NCBI RefSeq assembly: GCF_004118325.1
Contig: NZ_RDFA01000004.1
Location: 62,001 to 126,000 of the forward strand
Length of the DNA: 64,000 bases
Origin: Halorientalis pallida
GTDB taxonomy: Archaea; Halobacteriota; Halobacteria; Halobacteriales; Haloarculaceae
Direction of reading: 5' to 3'
Of the stretch, positions 26,088-34,443 are shown one piece after another. The notes beneath the pieces were generated by a model. It saw only the letters and a program-made list of their open reading frames with translations, did no database searches and was not told the DNA's origin. The position numbers and the translations under genes are program-made. The first letter of the stretch is position 1. The number at the start of each line of letters is the position of its first letter.

Positions 26088-26203
26088 ATTTTAACACCTC
26101 TATGCCATTACCGCTCCAGCACGCGACAGTTGGGACTGCGTGGCGACAGCCAGCACCTGATAAGTAGGATTCCCTGTCATTCTACGGGCATCGCACGATA
26201 CTG

Positions 26204-26226
26204 CCGGAACGCTGGAGGCGTTCTGG
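26204..26226. repeat. Hairpin in the gap upstream of the coiled-coil gene
   Basis: CCGGAACGC - 5 nt - GCGTTCTGG. The 9-bp stem has one G-T pair, which is G-U if transcribed rightward. It lies in the 249-bp gap between the coiled-coil gene and the GH2 gene, next to an AT-rich box at 26252. It could be part of the coiled-coil gene leader or a terminator. Confidence 0.5.
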
Positions 26227-26251
26227 TGAATCATACTATTGGGGAAGACAA

Positions 26252-26259
26252 TTTAAATA
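26252..26259. promoter_or_regulatory. Strong symmetric TATA box, owner unclear
   Basis: TTTAAATA inside AATTTAAATATT is the best TATA match in the 26088-26336 gap. On the minus strand it would give the coiled-coil gene a leader of about 140 nt. On the plus strand it lies about 20-26 bp before a GTG that opens a 25-codon basic reading frame running into the GH2 gene end. The orientation cannot be decided from sequence. Confidence 0.5.
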
Positions 26260-26336
26260 TTCCGGTCGCTAACCCCCGTGAAAACAGCTACCAAACGCCC
26301 GACGGGACCACGGTACGGTCTCGCATGGACCGGCAA

Positions 26337-28187
26337 TTACCGGTGGAAGCGGTAGGTGTTTTCCACGACCCGATCCGGAAGCGACAGAGCCAGTGTGGCC
26401 GACTCGGCCTCGTCCGGAATCGCAATCGAGTCCGGCGTCGCGGTGTCCCCAGCCTCGACGCTCACTTCGACTTCGCCGCCCTCGTCGCCGGCGGACCACT
26501 CGATGGTTCCCGAAATCCCGTCCCGCCCGTCGTTGAGGACCGTCAGCGGCGTCGTCTCACCGGGAGCCGGCGCGGCGAGCGTGGCCTGGACGGGTTCGTA
26601 GGCCTCCCGGAGCGCTTCGAATCCAGTCTTCGGGTCGCCGTCGCGTTCGACGACGCCCATCCCCGCAGGCGTGGCGTCACGGAGGGCGTGCGCCGCGAAC
26701 AGCGAGCTGTCGCGCCGCCGGAGTTCCTCGGCGACGCGCTTGACGACGCGGGCCTGGTAGGCCTGTGAGGCGTCGGTTCCGCCCTCGACGTGGGCATCGT
26801 GTTTCGCCCGGTCGAAGGCCGGGTCGTCGTCGGGTATGACCGTACCGTACGCGCCGGCCCCGAACTCGCCGACGACGTCGCCGACCTCGAACGTGTCGAG
26901 GACCCAGCTCACGTCGTCGACGTCGCCGTAGTCCCAGCCGGGATACAGCGTCGGCGCGTCGGCCCCACTGCCCAGCGCGCCCACGACGGGAAAGAGGAGT
27001 CGGTCTTCGGGAAGCGCCGTGGCGACCGACTCGGCCGGCCCGCGGTCGTAGCTGGCTCGCCAGGCCCGCCAGCGCAGGCGCAACCGGTCGAGTGTTCCGG
27101 ACCCGAGCGGCTCCGGAAAGAGATCGAGCGGGTCGTCGTGAACGCTGTACGCGAACAGCGAAGGGTGCCGTCCGTAGGTCCGGTCGAGCGCGGCCGCGAG
27201 ATCCTGGCCGCGGTCGGCGTCGAACCCCCCGGGACCGGTCAGCGGCAGGTCCTGCCAGACCAGCAGGCCGGCCTCGTTGCAGGCCTCGTACACTGCGGGG
27301 TCAGGCGCGTGAGCGTGCATGCGTACGAAGGTGGCGTTGGCGTCGACGGCCCGCTCGACGTCCTCCGGGGTGGCCGAGAGGAGCGTGACGCCCCGGCCCG
27401 GGACGCGTTCGCCGTTGACGACCAGGCCGTCGGCGTCGCGGTCCACGGAACAGAGGCCGGTGACGACGGAGCGAGTCGCGTCGCCGATCTTCGCCCGGAC
27501 GGTGTACCGGTGCTGGGGCCCGAGTCCACGCGGCCACCACAGCGACGGGTCGCGCACGTCGATGGTGTGTTCGACGACGGCCCGTTCGCCGGCGTCGGCC
27601 TCGACGGCGGCCCGGTCCATCATCCCCCGGCTCTGGAACTCGCCTTCGGGGCGCAGAGAGAAGGTGACGCGATCGTCGAGGTCGGTGTCCGTCTCGACGA
27701 TCGCTCGAACGTCGATCTGTGCGTTCCCCTCGACCAGCCGCGGGTGCACGTCCAGTTCGTAGATGAACGTGCTGGGGTGAGTCTCGACCGTCGCGTCCCA
27801 CCAGATACCGGGGATGCGGTCGCGGTCCGGGATCAGGTCGGTGTCGTGGACGCCGCCGAACCGGTCCTCGGGCGGGCGGCACTCGACGATCAGTTCGTTC
27901 TGGTCGTCGGGTTCGAAGGAGTGGCGGAACGGTCGGAAGTAGGCGTCGTGTTCGCCGACGAGATCGCCGTTGAGCCAGATGCGCGCGTGGGCGAATAGCC
28001 CCTGCAGTTCGATGACGGCGCGGTCCTCGTCGCCCGACCGGGGGTCGTCGAACACCGAGCGGTACGCGGCGGCGTCGGCGTCGGCGAACACCTGTGGCCG
28101 ACCCGGTATCTCCACCGGCGTCCACACGTCCGGTTCGGGTTTGCCCGCCCCCGGCTCGACCGACGTCCCAGTCCACTCGCCCAGCAT
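26337..28187 (-). CDS. Glycoside hydrolase family 2-like protein, catalytic acid apparently replaced
   Basis: 616 residues. Layout of GH2: sugar-binding jelly-roll (ARIWLNGDLVGEHDAYFRPF), Ig-like domain, then a TIM barrel with NATFVRMHAHAPDP, CNEAGLLVWQDLP and HPSLFAYSVHDDP. In GH2 enzymes the last motif reads HPS-x4-S/C-x-G-N-E and supplies the acid/base Glu; here it is H350-D351-D352, with no Glu. The presumed nucleophile is retained in VGEFGAGAYG (E441). A C-terminal Ig-like domain follows. There is no signal peptide, so it is cytosolic. The ATG at 28187 fits a TATA-like GGATATGG about 26-33 bp upstream; an ATG at 28232 is the alternative. Confidence 0.78.
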   Translation of the reverse strand: MLGEWTGTSVEPGAGKPEPDVWTPVEIPGRPQVFADADAAAYRSVFDDPRSGDEDRAVIELQGLFAHARIWLNGDLVGEHDAYFRPFRHSFEPDDQNELIVECRPPEDRFGGVHDTDLIPDRDRIPGIWWDATVETHPSTFIYELDVHPRLVEGNAQIDVRAIVETDTDLDDRVTFSLRPEGEFQSRGMMDRAAVEADAGERAVVEHTIDVRDPSLWWPRGLGPQHRYTVRAKIGDATRSVVTGLCSVDRDADGLVVNGERVPGRGVTLLSATPEDVERAVDANATFVRMHAHAPDPAVYEACNEAGLLVWQDLPLTGPGGFDADRGQDLAAALDRTYGRHPSLFAYSVHDDPLDLFPEPLGSGTLDRLRLRWRAWRASYDRGPAESVATALPEDRLLFPVVGALGSGADAPTLYPGWDYGDVDDVSWVLDTFEVGDVVGEFGAGAYGTVIPDDDPAFDRAKHDAHVEGGTDASQAYQARVVKRVAEELRRRDSSLFAAHALRDATPAGMGVVERDGDPKTGFEALREAYEPVQATLAAPAPGETTPLTVLNDGRDGISGTIEWSAGDEGGEVEVSVEAGDTATPDSIAIPDEAESATLALSLPDRVVENTYRFHR

Positions 28188-28322
28188 ATACGTGTCCGGG
28201 CGTCCGCCTGTGCCATATCCTTTACGCGACATTCGGCCCTCGAACTGGACCCGGCCCGACTACTTTCACTTTCACCCCGCGGACGGCTCGCTTTGATACC
28301 CGATCCGCTCGTCTCTACTGAC

Positions 28323-28469
28323 ATGATCGAAGAACTGTCCTGTACCTGCAGTGGCTGCGACCGAGAGCTCCGCGAGGAGTCGCTCCGACTTACCTACCGG
28401 ACCGACGGCGGCGAGCGCCGCGCGTACGAGTGTGCCTGTGGCACCGTGACCATCACCGTCGCGCGCTGA
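28323..28469 (+). CDS. 48-residue cysteine-rich zinc microprotein
   Basis: ATG at 28323, TGA at 28467. The protein opens MIEELSCTCSGCDREL and ends YECACGTVTITVAR. Cys residues are C7, C9, C12, C37 and C39, that is C-x-C-x2-C with a distant C-x-C, enough for one zinc site. Zinc microproteins of under 70 residues are abundant in haloarchaea and a few affect motility or biofilm, but nothing specifies this one. A CTTTGATACC box is about 25-33 bp upstream. It is 39 bp before the DUF371 gene on the same strand. Confidence 0.7.
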   Translation: MIEELSCTCSGCDRELREESLRLTYRTDGGERRAYECACGTVTITVAR

Positions 28470-28508
28470 AACGACCCGCTGAAGTGGGCCGGGCGGAAAC
28501 GCCGGAGT

Positions 28509-28922
28509 ATGGAAGAAGTCGTTCGCGCACGCGGCCACGAACACGTCTCGGCCGAGCACGCGAGTACCTTCGAGGTCACGAGCGACGACTACCTCACCCC
28601 GGCCGGCGACTGCATCCTCGGCATCGAAGCCGACCGCGTCCCCGCCGACTTCGACCCCGAGTTCGTCGCCGCCTGCCAGTCGGCCGACGCGACGATCACC
28701 GTCACGCTGGAAGCCGGCGGCCACACCGAAACCGTCACCGGCCGCGGCCACCCCGACCTCGCCTTCGAGAACGACCGTAGCGCCGTCGGCCGCACGAGCG
28801 ACTACGTCGACGACCGAACGATCCTGGTCGAGGCCGACGCCGCTGCCGAGAGTCTGGACCGTGAGCTCGTGGCGGCGCTGGCCGATGGCGCGGATCTGAC
28901 GATGACGCTGACCGTCGAGTGA
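28509..28922 (+). CDS. DUF371 domain protein
   Basis: 137 residues. Opens EEVVRARGHEHVSAEHASTF and has the conserved DCILGIEADRVPADFD and GRGHPDL segments of archaeal DUF371. It is soluble, beta-rich and of unknown function. The length is normal. It follows the zinc microprotein by 39 bp and precedes nth by 127 bp. Confidence 0.88.
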   Translation: MEEVVRARGHEHVSAEHASTFEVTSDDYLTPAGDCILGIEADRVPADFDPEFVAACQSADATITVTLEAGGHTETVTGRGHPDLAFENDRSAVGRTSDYVDDRTILVEADAAAESLDRELVAALADGADLTMTLTVE

Positions 28923-29049
28923 GCCTGCCGGGAGTTCACCCTCTCCTCTGTCCCGAAAGGTCATTTCGACACGGAACAGTCTCCCCCCGCGTCGGGGTCC
29001 GGCTCCGATCGACCGGTGTTCCTTTTGAGTCTGGGTCGCTAGACGGGGT

Positions 29050-29868
29050 ATGTCCGACGACCCCGAACCGGCCGAGAACATCAGCGGGGGTACAGCGGGC
29101 GGCGGCTACGCAGACACCTTCGACGCCGACGCGCCAGCGACCCGCGCCGACGCCGTGGTCGACCGTCTGGGCGACCTCTACTGGCAGAAGTCCTACGGCG
29201 GCCGGGACGCCTTCGAGTGTCTCGTCCGCACGATCCTCAGTCAGAACACCAGCGACGTGGCCAGCCAGCCCGCCCACGACGCCCTCGTGGATCGATATGG
29301 AGGTGGGCCGGACCTCGCAGAGGCGCTCGCCAGCGCCGACCAGCCCGAACTCGCCGAGACGATCAGTTCGGCCGGACTCTACAACCAGAAGTCCGAGCGC
29401 ATCGTCGACATCGCCGAGCGCATCGTCGAGGAGTACGGCGGCGAAGACGCGTTCGACGCCTTCGTCCGCGAGGACGACCCCGGAACGGTTCGGGACACGT
29501 TGCTCGACATGACCGGCGTCGGTCCCAAGACCGCGGACTGCGTGTTGCTGTTCGCCGGCGGTCGCGACGGCGTCTTCCCCGTCGACACGCACGTCCACCG
29601 CATCGCGCGCCGGATCGGGCTCGCACCACCCGAGGCCGACCACGAGACCGTCCGGGAACACCTCGAACGCGACGTGCCCGGCGGGAAGTGCGGGTTCGGC
29701 CACACCGCGATGATCCAGTTCGGTCGCGAGTACTGTTCGGCGCGCAAGCCCGACTGTCTCGACGACCCCGAGGCCTGTCCGATGGCGGACGTCTGCGACC
29801 AGGTCGGCGTCGATCCGACGGCCGGCGACGTGACCGATCCCGCCGAGGCCGGGGTGGCCGATGACTGA
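29050..29868 (+). CDS. nth: Endonuclease III (DNA glycosylase/AP lyase)
   Basis: 272 residues. The HhH motif LDMTGVGPKTADCVLLF carries the catalytic Lys, and FPVDTHVHRIARRIGL carries the catalytic Asp. ILSQNTSDVASQPA is the conserved N-lobe motif. Four Cys near the C-terminus (YCSARKPDCLDDPEACPM, then DVC) should bind [4Fe-4S], but the spacing is 6-6-5 where the textbook family has 6-2-5. It excises oxidised pyrimidines. An acidic leader of about 40 residues is typical for halophiles. It overlaps the next gene by 8 bp. Confidence 0.95.
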   Translation: MSDDPEPAENISGGTAGGGYADTFDADAPATRADAVVDRLGDLYWQKSYGGRDAFECLVRTILSQNTSDVASQPAHDALVDRYGGGPDLAEALASADQPELAETISSAGLYNQKSERIVDIAERIVEEYGGEDAFDAFVREDDPGTVRDTLLDMTGVGPKTADCVLLFAGGRDGVFPVDTHVHRIARRIGLAPPEADHETVREHLERDVPGGKCGFGHTAMIQFGREYCSARKPDCLDDPEACPMADVCDQVGVDPTAGDVTDPAEAGVADD

Positions 29869-30922
29869 GACCGCCGGCGGCGCGAGTCGCTATCTCGACA
29901 CCGAAGGCGTCTACCGCAGAGTCGCGGAACGGCTGGGCCGGGCCGAGACGTGGTCGCTCAGCCACCACGACGCCGGACTGGGCAACGAGACGCTGTTTCT
30001 CGGCTGGGGCTCGCGACGGTTCGTCCTCCGGCGGCCGCCGCTCTCGGAGACGACCCGAGCGAGCCACGACGTGCGCCGGGAGTACCGGGTGCTGTCGGCG
30101 CTGGACTGGACGGACGTGCCGACGCCGCGGCCCGTGCTGGTCTGTGACGACGAGTCCGTCGCCGGCGCGCCGTTTGCCGTCCAGCAGCGAGTGTCCGGGG
30201 ACGTACTCCGCCACGGCGAACCCGTCGAGTACGCGACGCCTGACTACCGCGAGACGGTCGCCGAGGAACTCGTCGATACGCTCTCGGCGATCCACGCCGT
30301 CGACCTCGACGAGGTGGAGTTGACCGACCTCGGGTATCCGGACCTCTCGGCGCGGATCGAGACGTGGCGCGCGCGGTTCGACCGCTACCGCGCCGAGACC
30401 GACCGCGAGGTTCCGGGCGTGGACGCGGTGGCCGACTGGCTCGCCGCGAACGTCCCGGCGTCGGGCGAGCGGACGCTGATCCACGGCGACTACACGCTCG
30501 CGAACGTGGCGTTCAGTCGGTCGACGCCGCCGGAACTGGTCGGGGTCCTGGACTGGGAGCGAGCGGGTGCCGGCGACCCGCTGGTGGACCTCGGCCGGCT
30601 GACGGCGTTCTGGTTCGAGAACGAGAGCGAGCGCGCGGGACTGCCCGCAGTTGTGGTACCCGGGTTCACGACGCGCGAGGGATTCCCGTCACGGTCGGCA
30701 CTCGTGGATCGGTACGAGAGCGCGACTGGGCGACCGTTCACCGACGAGCGGTTCTACCGGGCGCTGGCGGTCTACGAACAGGCCGCCGTCTGCGAGGGGT
30801 ACTACCTCCGACACCTGGGAGGGGAGTCCGACCGGCCGGCGTTCGCGGCGATGGCCGATGCAGTTCCGGCACTGCTCGAACGCGCCCAGCGGATCGTCGA
30901 GGGAGAGGAACGGGGTCTCTGA
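29861..30922 (+). CDS. APH-like phosphotransferase family protein
   Basis: 353 residues. Kinase-like fold of the aminoglycoside/choline phosphotransferase group: FVLRRPP with the ATP-binding region, then TLIHGDYTLANVAF (catalytic loop, H-G-D-x4-N) and GVLDWERAGAGDPLVDL (the metal-binding D-W-E). This subgroup includes ACAD10/11-type hydroxyacyl-CoA kinases as well as small-molecule kinases; the substrate is not evident. It overlaps nth by 8 bp, so translational coupling is likely although the functions seem unrelated. Confidence 0.85.
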   Translation: MTETAGGASRYLDTEGVYRRVAERLGRAETWSLSHHDAGLGNETLFLGWGSRRFVLRRPPLSETTRASHDVRREYRVLSALDWTDVPTPRPVLVCDDESVAGAPFAVQQRVSGDVLRHGEPVEYATPDYRETVAEELVDTLSAIHAVDLDEVELTDLGYPDLSARIETWRARFDRYRAETDREVPGVDAVADWLAANVPASGERTLIHGDYTLANVAFSRSTPPELVGVLDWERAGAGDPLVDLGRLTAFWFENESERAGLPAVVVPGFTTREGFPSRSALVDRYESATGRPFTDERFYRALAVYEQAAVCEGYYLRHLGGESDRPAFAAMADAVPALLERAQRIVEGEERGL

Positions 30923-31073
30923 CGGGTGACCCCGCCGTGACCGTCATTCCAGCGGACCGAGGCAGGGGCGAGCAGGCGACACGGGGGGTATCCGGCGGAG
31001 CGGCGTGTCGCACACCCGCCCAGTGCGCTCCGCGGCCGTGGTCAGGTCACGGGCAGCGCTGGTCGCGGTTCGG

Positions 31074-31081
31074 GAGATAAA
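31074..31081 (+). promoter_or_regulatory. Probable TATA box upstream of the cupin gene
   Basis: GATAAACC in the 243-bp gap 30923-31165 would start a transcript with a leader of about 60 nt. I see nothing else of note in this gap. Confidence 0.4.
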
Positions 31082-31165
31082 CCTACGGCTGGCCTGCCCA
31101 GCGAACCCGCCGCTGTCCCCCGTCGGTGGCGAAGATTGAAACGCGTCCTCGACCAGCGATGAAGC

Positions 31166-31513
31166 GTGAAACGACCGACACCCTCAGAGTGGCACGAGCG
31201 GGACAGCTACCGGAAACGGATTCTCGCGACGGACGCGGAAATCGGCGCCGACGGAAACCTGCTTCAGGTCGTCGAGGTGCCGCCGGGCGAACACGTCGAG
31301 CCCCACTTTCATCGTGAGACGCGGGAAGTGTTCTACGTCCAGCAGGCCGGCGGCCGGTTCGTGATCGACGGGACCGAGGTGACGCCGGCGACCGGCGAGG
31401 TCGTCGTCTGCGAACCGGGCGACGTTCACGAAGTGTACAACGACTCCGACGAACCGTTTCGCATCCTCGTATTCAAAGCCGACCTCGCCGAGGACGATAC
31501 GGTCTGGGCCTAG
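31166..31513 (+). CDS. Single-domain cupin protein
   Basis: 115 residues from a GTG start. Cupin motif 1 reads PGEHVEPHFHRETREVFYV and motif 2 ATGEVVVCEPGDVHEVYNDS, giving the usual two His, Glu and distal His metal ligands. Single-domain cupins range from sugar isomerases to binding proteins, so no reaction is proposed. It overlaps the 3' end of the convergent fttA gene by 4 bp. Confidence 0.85.
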   Translation: MKRPTPSEWHERDSYRKRILATDAEIGADGNLLQVVEVPPGEHVEPHFHRETREVFYVQQAGGRFVIDGTEVTPATGEVVVCEPGDVHEVYNDSDEPFRILVFKADLAEDDTVWA

Positions 31514-33435
31514 AGGAACCGGAAGGTCTCCAGATTCTTCGGCGCGAACGTCCGCATGTTGAACTCGTGGTACAGCGCCGAGGACAGGTCCTGCGTGGAC
31601 TGCTCGTCGCCGTGGACACAGAGCACTTTCTCCGGACGTGGGTTCATCGTCTTCACGAAGTTCTCTAGCCCCTGCCGGTCGGCGTGGCCGGAGAAGCCGT
31701 CGACGGTCTCGACGTTACAATTCAGCGTCAGCGAGTCCGAGCGCCCGCGGCCGCGACTGTTGCCCAGCGGGACCTTGTCCTGCCCCTTCTGGATGCGGCG
31801 GCCCAGCGTCCCCTGTGCCTGGTAGCCGACGAACGTCAGCGTCGTGTCCGGGTCCGGCCCGAGGTGTTCGAGCCAGGACATGATCGGCCCGCCGGTGACC
31901 ATCCCCGACGTCGAGAGGATGATCGCGGGGCCGCCGTCGGCGACCTCCCGGCGTTCCTCCTCGCCGCCGTCGATGTGGTTGAACTGGTCGGCCAGGAACG
32001 GGTTCTCGTCGTCGTGGAAGATACGGTCGCGCAGGTCGTCGCGCAGGTACTCCGGATAGGTGGTGTGGATCGCCGTCGCCTCCCAGATCATCCCGTCGAG
32101 GTGGACCGGCATCTCCGGAATGTCGCCGCTGCGCATCGCCTCCTCGATGACGAGCATCATCTCCTGGGAGCGGCCCACCGCGAACGCTGGGATCAGGATC
32201 TTCCCGCCCTCGTCGTAGGTCTCGTTGATGACGTCCTTGAGCTTGCGCTCTGAGTCTTCCTGGTCGGTCTGGTAGTCGTTGCGACCACCGTAGGTGGACT
32301 CGAGGACGAGTGTCTCGACGCGGGGGAACTCGTTGACCGCGCCGTTGAACAGGCGGGTGTCCTCGTAGTGGATGTCCCCCGAGAAGGCGACGTTGTACAG
32401 TCCGTCGCCGACGTGGAAGTGCGCGATCGAGGACCCGAGGATGTGCCCCGCGTTGTGGAGGGTCAGCTTGATGTCCGGCGAGATGTCGGTCACGTCGCCG
32501 TACTCGAGCGGGATGCAGTGCTTGATCGCCTCCCGGACCATCTCGGACTCGTATGGCGGCGCACGGCCTTCCTTGGCCGCCACGTCGAGATAGTCCAGCG
32601 TGAGCAGCCCCATCAGGTCCCGCGTGGGCTCCGTGCAGTAGATCGGGCCGTCGTAGCCGTACTTGAACAGCAGCGGGATGAGCGCGGAGTGGTCGAGGTG
32701 GGCGTGGGTCAGCACGACCGCGTCGAGGGAGTTCGCGCCCGAACCCAGCGCTTCGGGAACCTGCAGGTAGGGTACTTCGTCTTCGGCACCGGGCTTGTCG
32801 CCGCAGTCGATCAGGACGCGCGTCTCGGGCGTCGAGAGGATGAACGAGGCGCGGCCGACCTCCCGGCAACAGCCCAGCGTCGTGATGCGCACCCACTCGT
32901 CGTCGGACATCTCCTCCCGGTGGATCTGTCGGCCGATCCGTTCGAGGATGTCCCGGCGCTCGTCGCGCTCCTGTTTCAGGAAGTTCCGCACGTTCGAGAC
33001 CGTCGAGGACTCGATGGGCGGCGTCCGGACGACCTCGGGAGTCCAGCCGACCTTCTGGGTGATCTCACGGAGCGTCGATCCGTGGCGCCCGATCACCATG
33101 CCTGGTTTCTCGGCCTCGATGACGACCTCGCCGGTGTCGGCGTGAAAGTCCAGATCCGTGATACCGGCCTCCTCCGGCGTCACGTTCATGATCTGCTCGC
33201 GGGCCTTGTCGGGCACCGAGAGCACGTCCGGGTCCGGCCGGACGGTGATGCGTTTGCGCAACTGGCTCGCCAGCTGCCGGATGAGATCGCCGTTCTGGGC
33301 GAACTTCTTCGGGTCGCGCGTGTACACGACAAGTTCCGGTCCTTCGTACTGGACGTCCGAGATGGAAATGTCGTCGGGAACTTCGCTGACGATCTCTGCT
33401 TTCAACTCGTCTAACTGATTTTCTACCGTACTCAT
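31510..33435 (-). CDS. fttA: Transcription termination factor FttA / archaeal CPSF1 beta-CASP ribonuclease
   Basis: 641 residues. Two KH-type domains (residues 1-145, with VIGRHGS at 114-120) precede a metallo-beta-lactamase domain with THAHLDHS (H244, H246, D248, H249), HNAGHILGSS and FSGDIHYED. The beta-CASP part contributes SGMVTGGPIMS, GFSGHADRQG and VLCVHGDEQS. It cleaves nascent RNA 3' ends at U-rich sites and terminates archaeal transcription with Spt4/5. The ATG at 33435 begins the canonical STVENQLDELKAEIVSEVPD; an in-frame extension upstream is not supported. The 261-bp gap upstream is GC-rich with a GGGGG-TCGT-CCCC motif that may shape its leader. Confidence 0.96.
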   Translation of the reverse strand: MSTVENQLDELKAEIVSEVPDDISISDVQYEGPELVVYTRDPKKFAQNGDLIRQLASQLRKRITVRPDPDVLSVPDKAREQIMNVTPEEAGITDLDFHADTGEVVIEAEKPGMVIGRHGSTLREITQKVGWTPEVVRTPPIESSTVSNVRNFLKQERDERRDILERIGRQIHREEMSDDEWVRITTLGCCREVGRASFILSTPETRVLIDCGDKPGAEDEVPYLQVPEALGSGANSLDAVVLTHAHLDHSALIPLLFKYGYDGPIYCTEPTRDLMGLLTLDYLDVAAKEGRAPPYESEMVREAIKHCIPLEYGDVTDISPDIKLTLHNAGHILGSSIAHFHVGDGLYNVAFSGDIHYEDTRLFNGAVNEFPRVETLVLESTYGGRNDYQTDQEDSERKLKDVINETYDEGGKILIPAFAVGRSQEMMLVIEEAMRSGDIPEMPVHLDGMIWEATAIHTTYPEYLRDDLRDRIFHDDENPFLADQFNHIDGGEEERREVADGGPAIILSTSGMVTGGPIMSWLEHLGPDPDTTLTFVGYQAQGTLGRRIQKGQDKVPLGNSRGRGRSDSLTLNCNVETVDGFSGHADRQGLENFVKTMNPRPEKVLCVHGDEQSTQDLSSALYHEFNMRTFAPKNLETFRFL

Positions 33436-33647
33436 AGCTCGAAAATGGCCAAAAAGCGGTCCTGCGTCCGTGCCGAACACCGGCGGTGGTCGATGGGGGT
33501 CGTCCCCACCGGCCCCCACACGGCGGGACACAGGCTGTCTCCTGTAAGGGTCATAGTGTCTTGTGTGATCCGCTATATGCGGTCCGAACTCGTCGCTGCA
33601 GGATGAGTCCGGAAAACCGGCCTGTATCCGCCTCTATTGCCCCTCCA

Positions 33648-33655
33648 TTATAAAA
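33648..33655 (+). promoter_or_regulatory. TATA box of the 33697 gene
   Basis: TTATAAAA lies about 42-49 bp before the ATG at 33697, giving a short leader of about 20 nt. Confidence 0.6.
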
Positions 33656-33696
33656 GCCTTCGCAAAACAGTAGGTATTTCGGGACGATGACCACCC

Positions 33697-34176
33697 ATGC
33701 ACGTCTCCCCTGCCGTCGTCGCCGCCGAACACGAGTGGGTCCGTGACCGCGCACCGACGGTCGTCGCACTGATCGACACTGTCCGCGCCGCCCTGGGCGA
33801 GCAGTTCGACACGGAGGTCGCCAGCGTGACGGTCGACCAGTACCACCGGACGGTCGACGAGGTGTTCTCCGACGGCGACTTGGCGGTCAACGTCGCCGCC
33901 CTCGTGTGCCTCCTGCGCGACCTCGACGTGGACGGGGATTACCCCGGGTTCGTCGTGGACGAACTGCTCGGCCGGGAACTGGCCGGGATGCTCGCTGGGA
34001 ACCAGCCGCTCCGGTTGCTCGGGGAAGCAACCTTCCACTACGCGGACGTGCTGACCCACAACCCCGAGGACACGGCCGGCGCGGACGACCTCGACGCCGC
34101 ACTCGCCGCCGGGTTTCAGACGCGGCTCCCGGGCTGGGAGTGGACCGAGACGCCGAGTCCGTTCGGGATCGAGTGA
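33697..34176 (+). CDS. Hypothetical acidic haloarchaeal protein
   Basis: 159 residues, mainly helical and soluble. Features are AAEHEWVRDRAPTVVALIDT, VDQYHRTVDEVF and a C-terminal segment FQTRLPGWEWTETPSPFGIE. I do not recognise a family. It has its own TATA box and is divergent from fttA. The following 267 bp (34177-34443) hold no convincing gene, only a perfect hairpin at 34327. Confidence 0.65.
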   Translation: MHVSPAVVAAEHEWVRDRAPTVVALIDTVRAALGEQFDTEVASVTVDQYHRTVDEVFSDGDLAVNVAALVCLLRDLDVDGDYPGFVVDELLGRELAGMLAGNQPLRLLGEATFHYADVLTHNPEDTAGADDLDAALAAGFQTRLPGWEWTETPSPFGIE

Positions 34177-34326
34177 GTAACTGCGCGTGGCTGGCGCTTC
34201 CTGATCGCTCGGAAACCGGAGAACGGCGAACGCGTGTCGGTGCCACCCTCTGGGCCCCACCCCAGCGGTCCCCCTGTACCCCCCCAGGTACCGTCGCGAG
34301 GGAACCGTCCGTACCACGGGTCGTTC

Positions 34327-34351
34327 CCCGATGGCCCCCTCAGCCATCGGG
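34327..34351. repeat. Perfect 9-bp inverted repeat between convergent genes
   Basis: CCCGATGGC - CCCCTCA - GCCATCGGG. It sits in the middle of the 34177-34443 gap, where transcripts from both sides end. It may be a bidirectional termination or 3'-end stabilising structure. An ATATAG and an ATTTATTA stretch follow at about 34395-34415. Confidence 0.6.
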
Positions 34352-34443
34352 CTACACGTTCGCACACACTCTCCGGGGGTGTAACCTTCGCCGGATATAG
34401 AGGGGCATTTATTACGACCCCCATCGCGCACTGCGGGCACGGA

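Noticed and set aside
31510-33531. N-terminal extension of FttA by 32 codons
   Set aside because: Conserved archaeal proteins begin at STVENQLDEL; the extension is Pro/Arg-rich and lies in the promoter gap.
34100-34420. Minus-strand reading frame through the 34.2-kb gap (begins MGVVINAPLYP)
   Set aside because: The composition is basic and Gly/Trp-rich, unlike the proteome. It crosses the hairpin and overlaps the 33697 gene.
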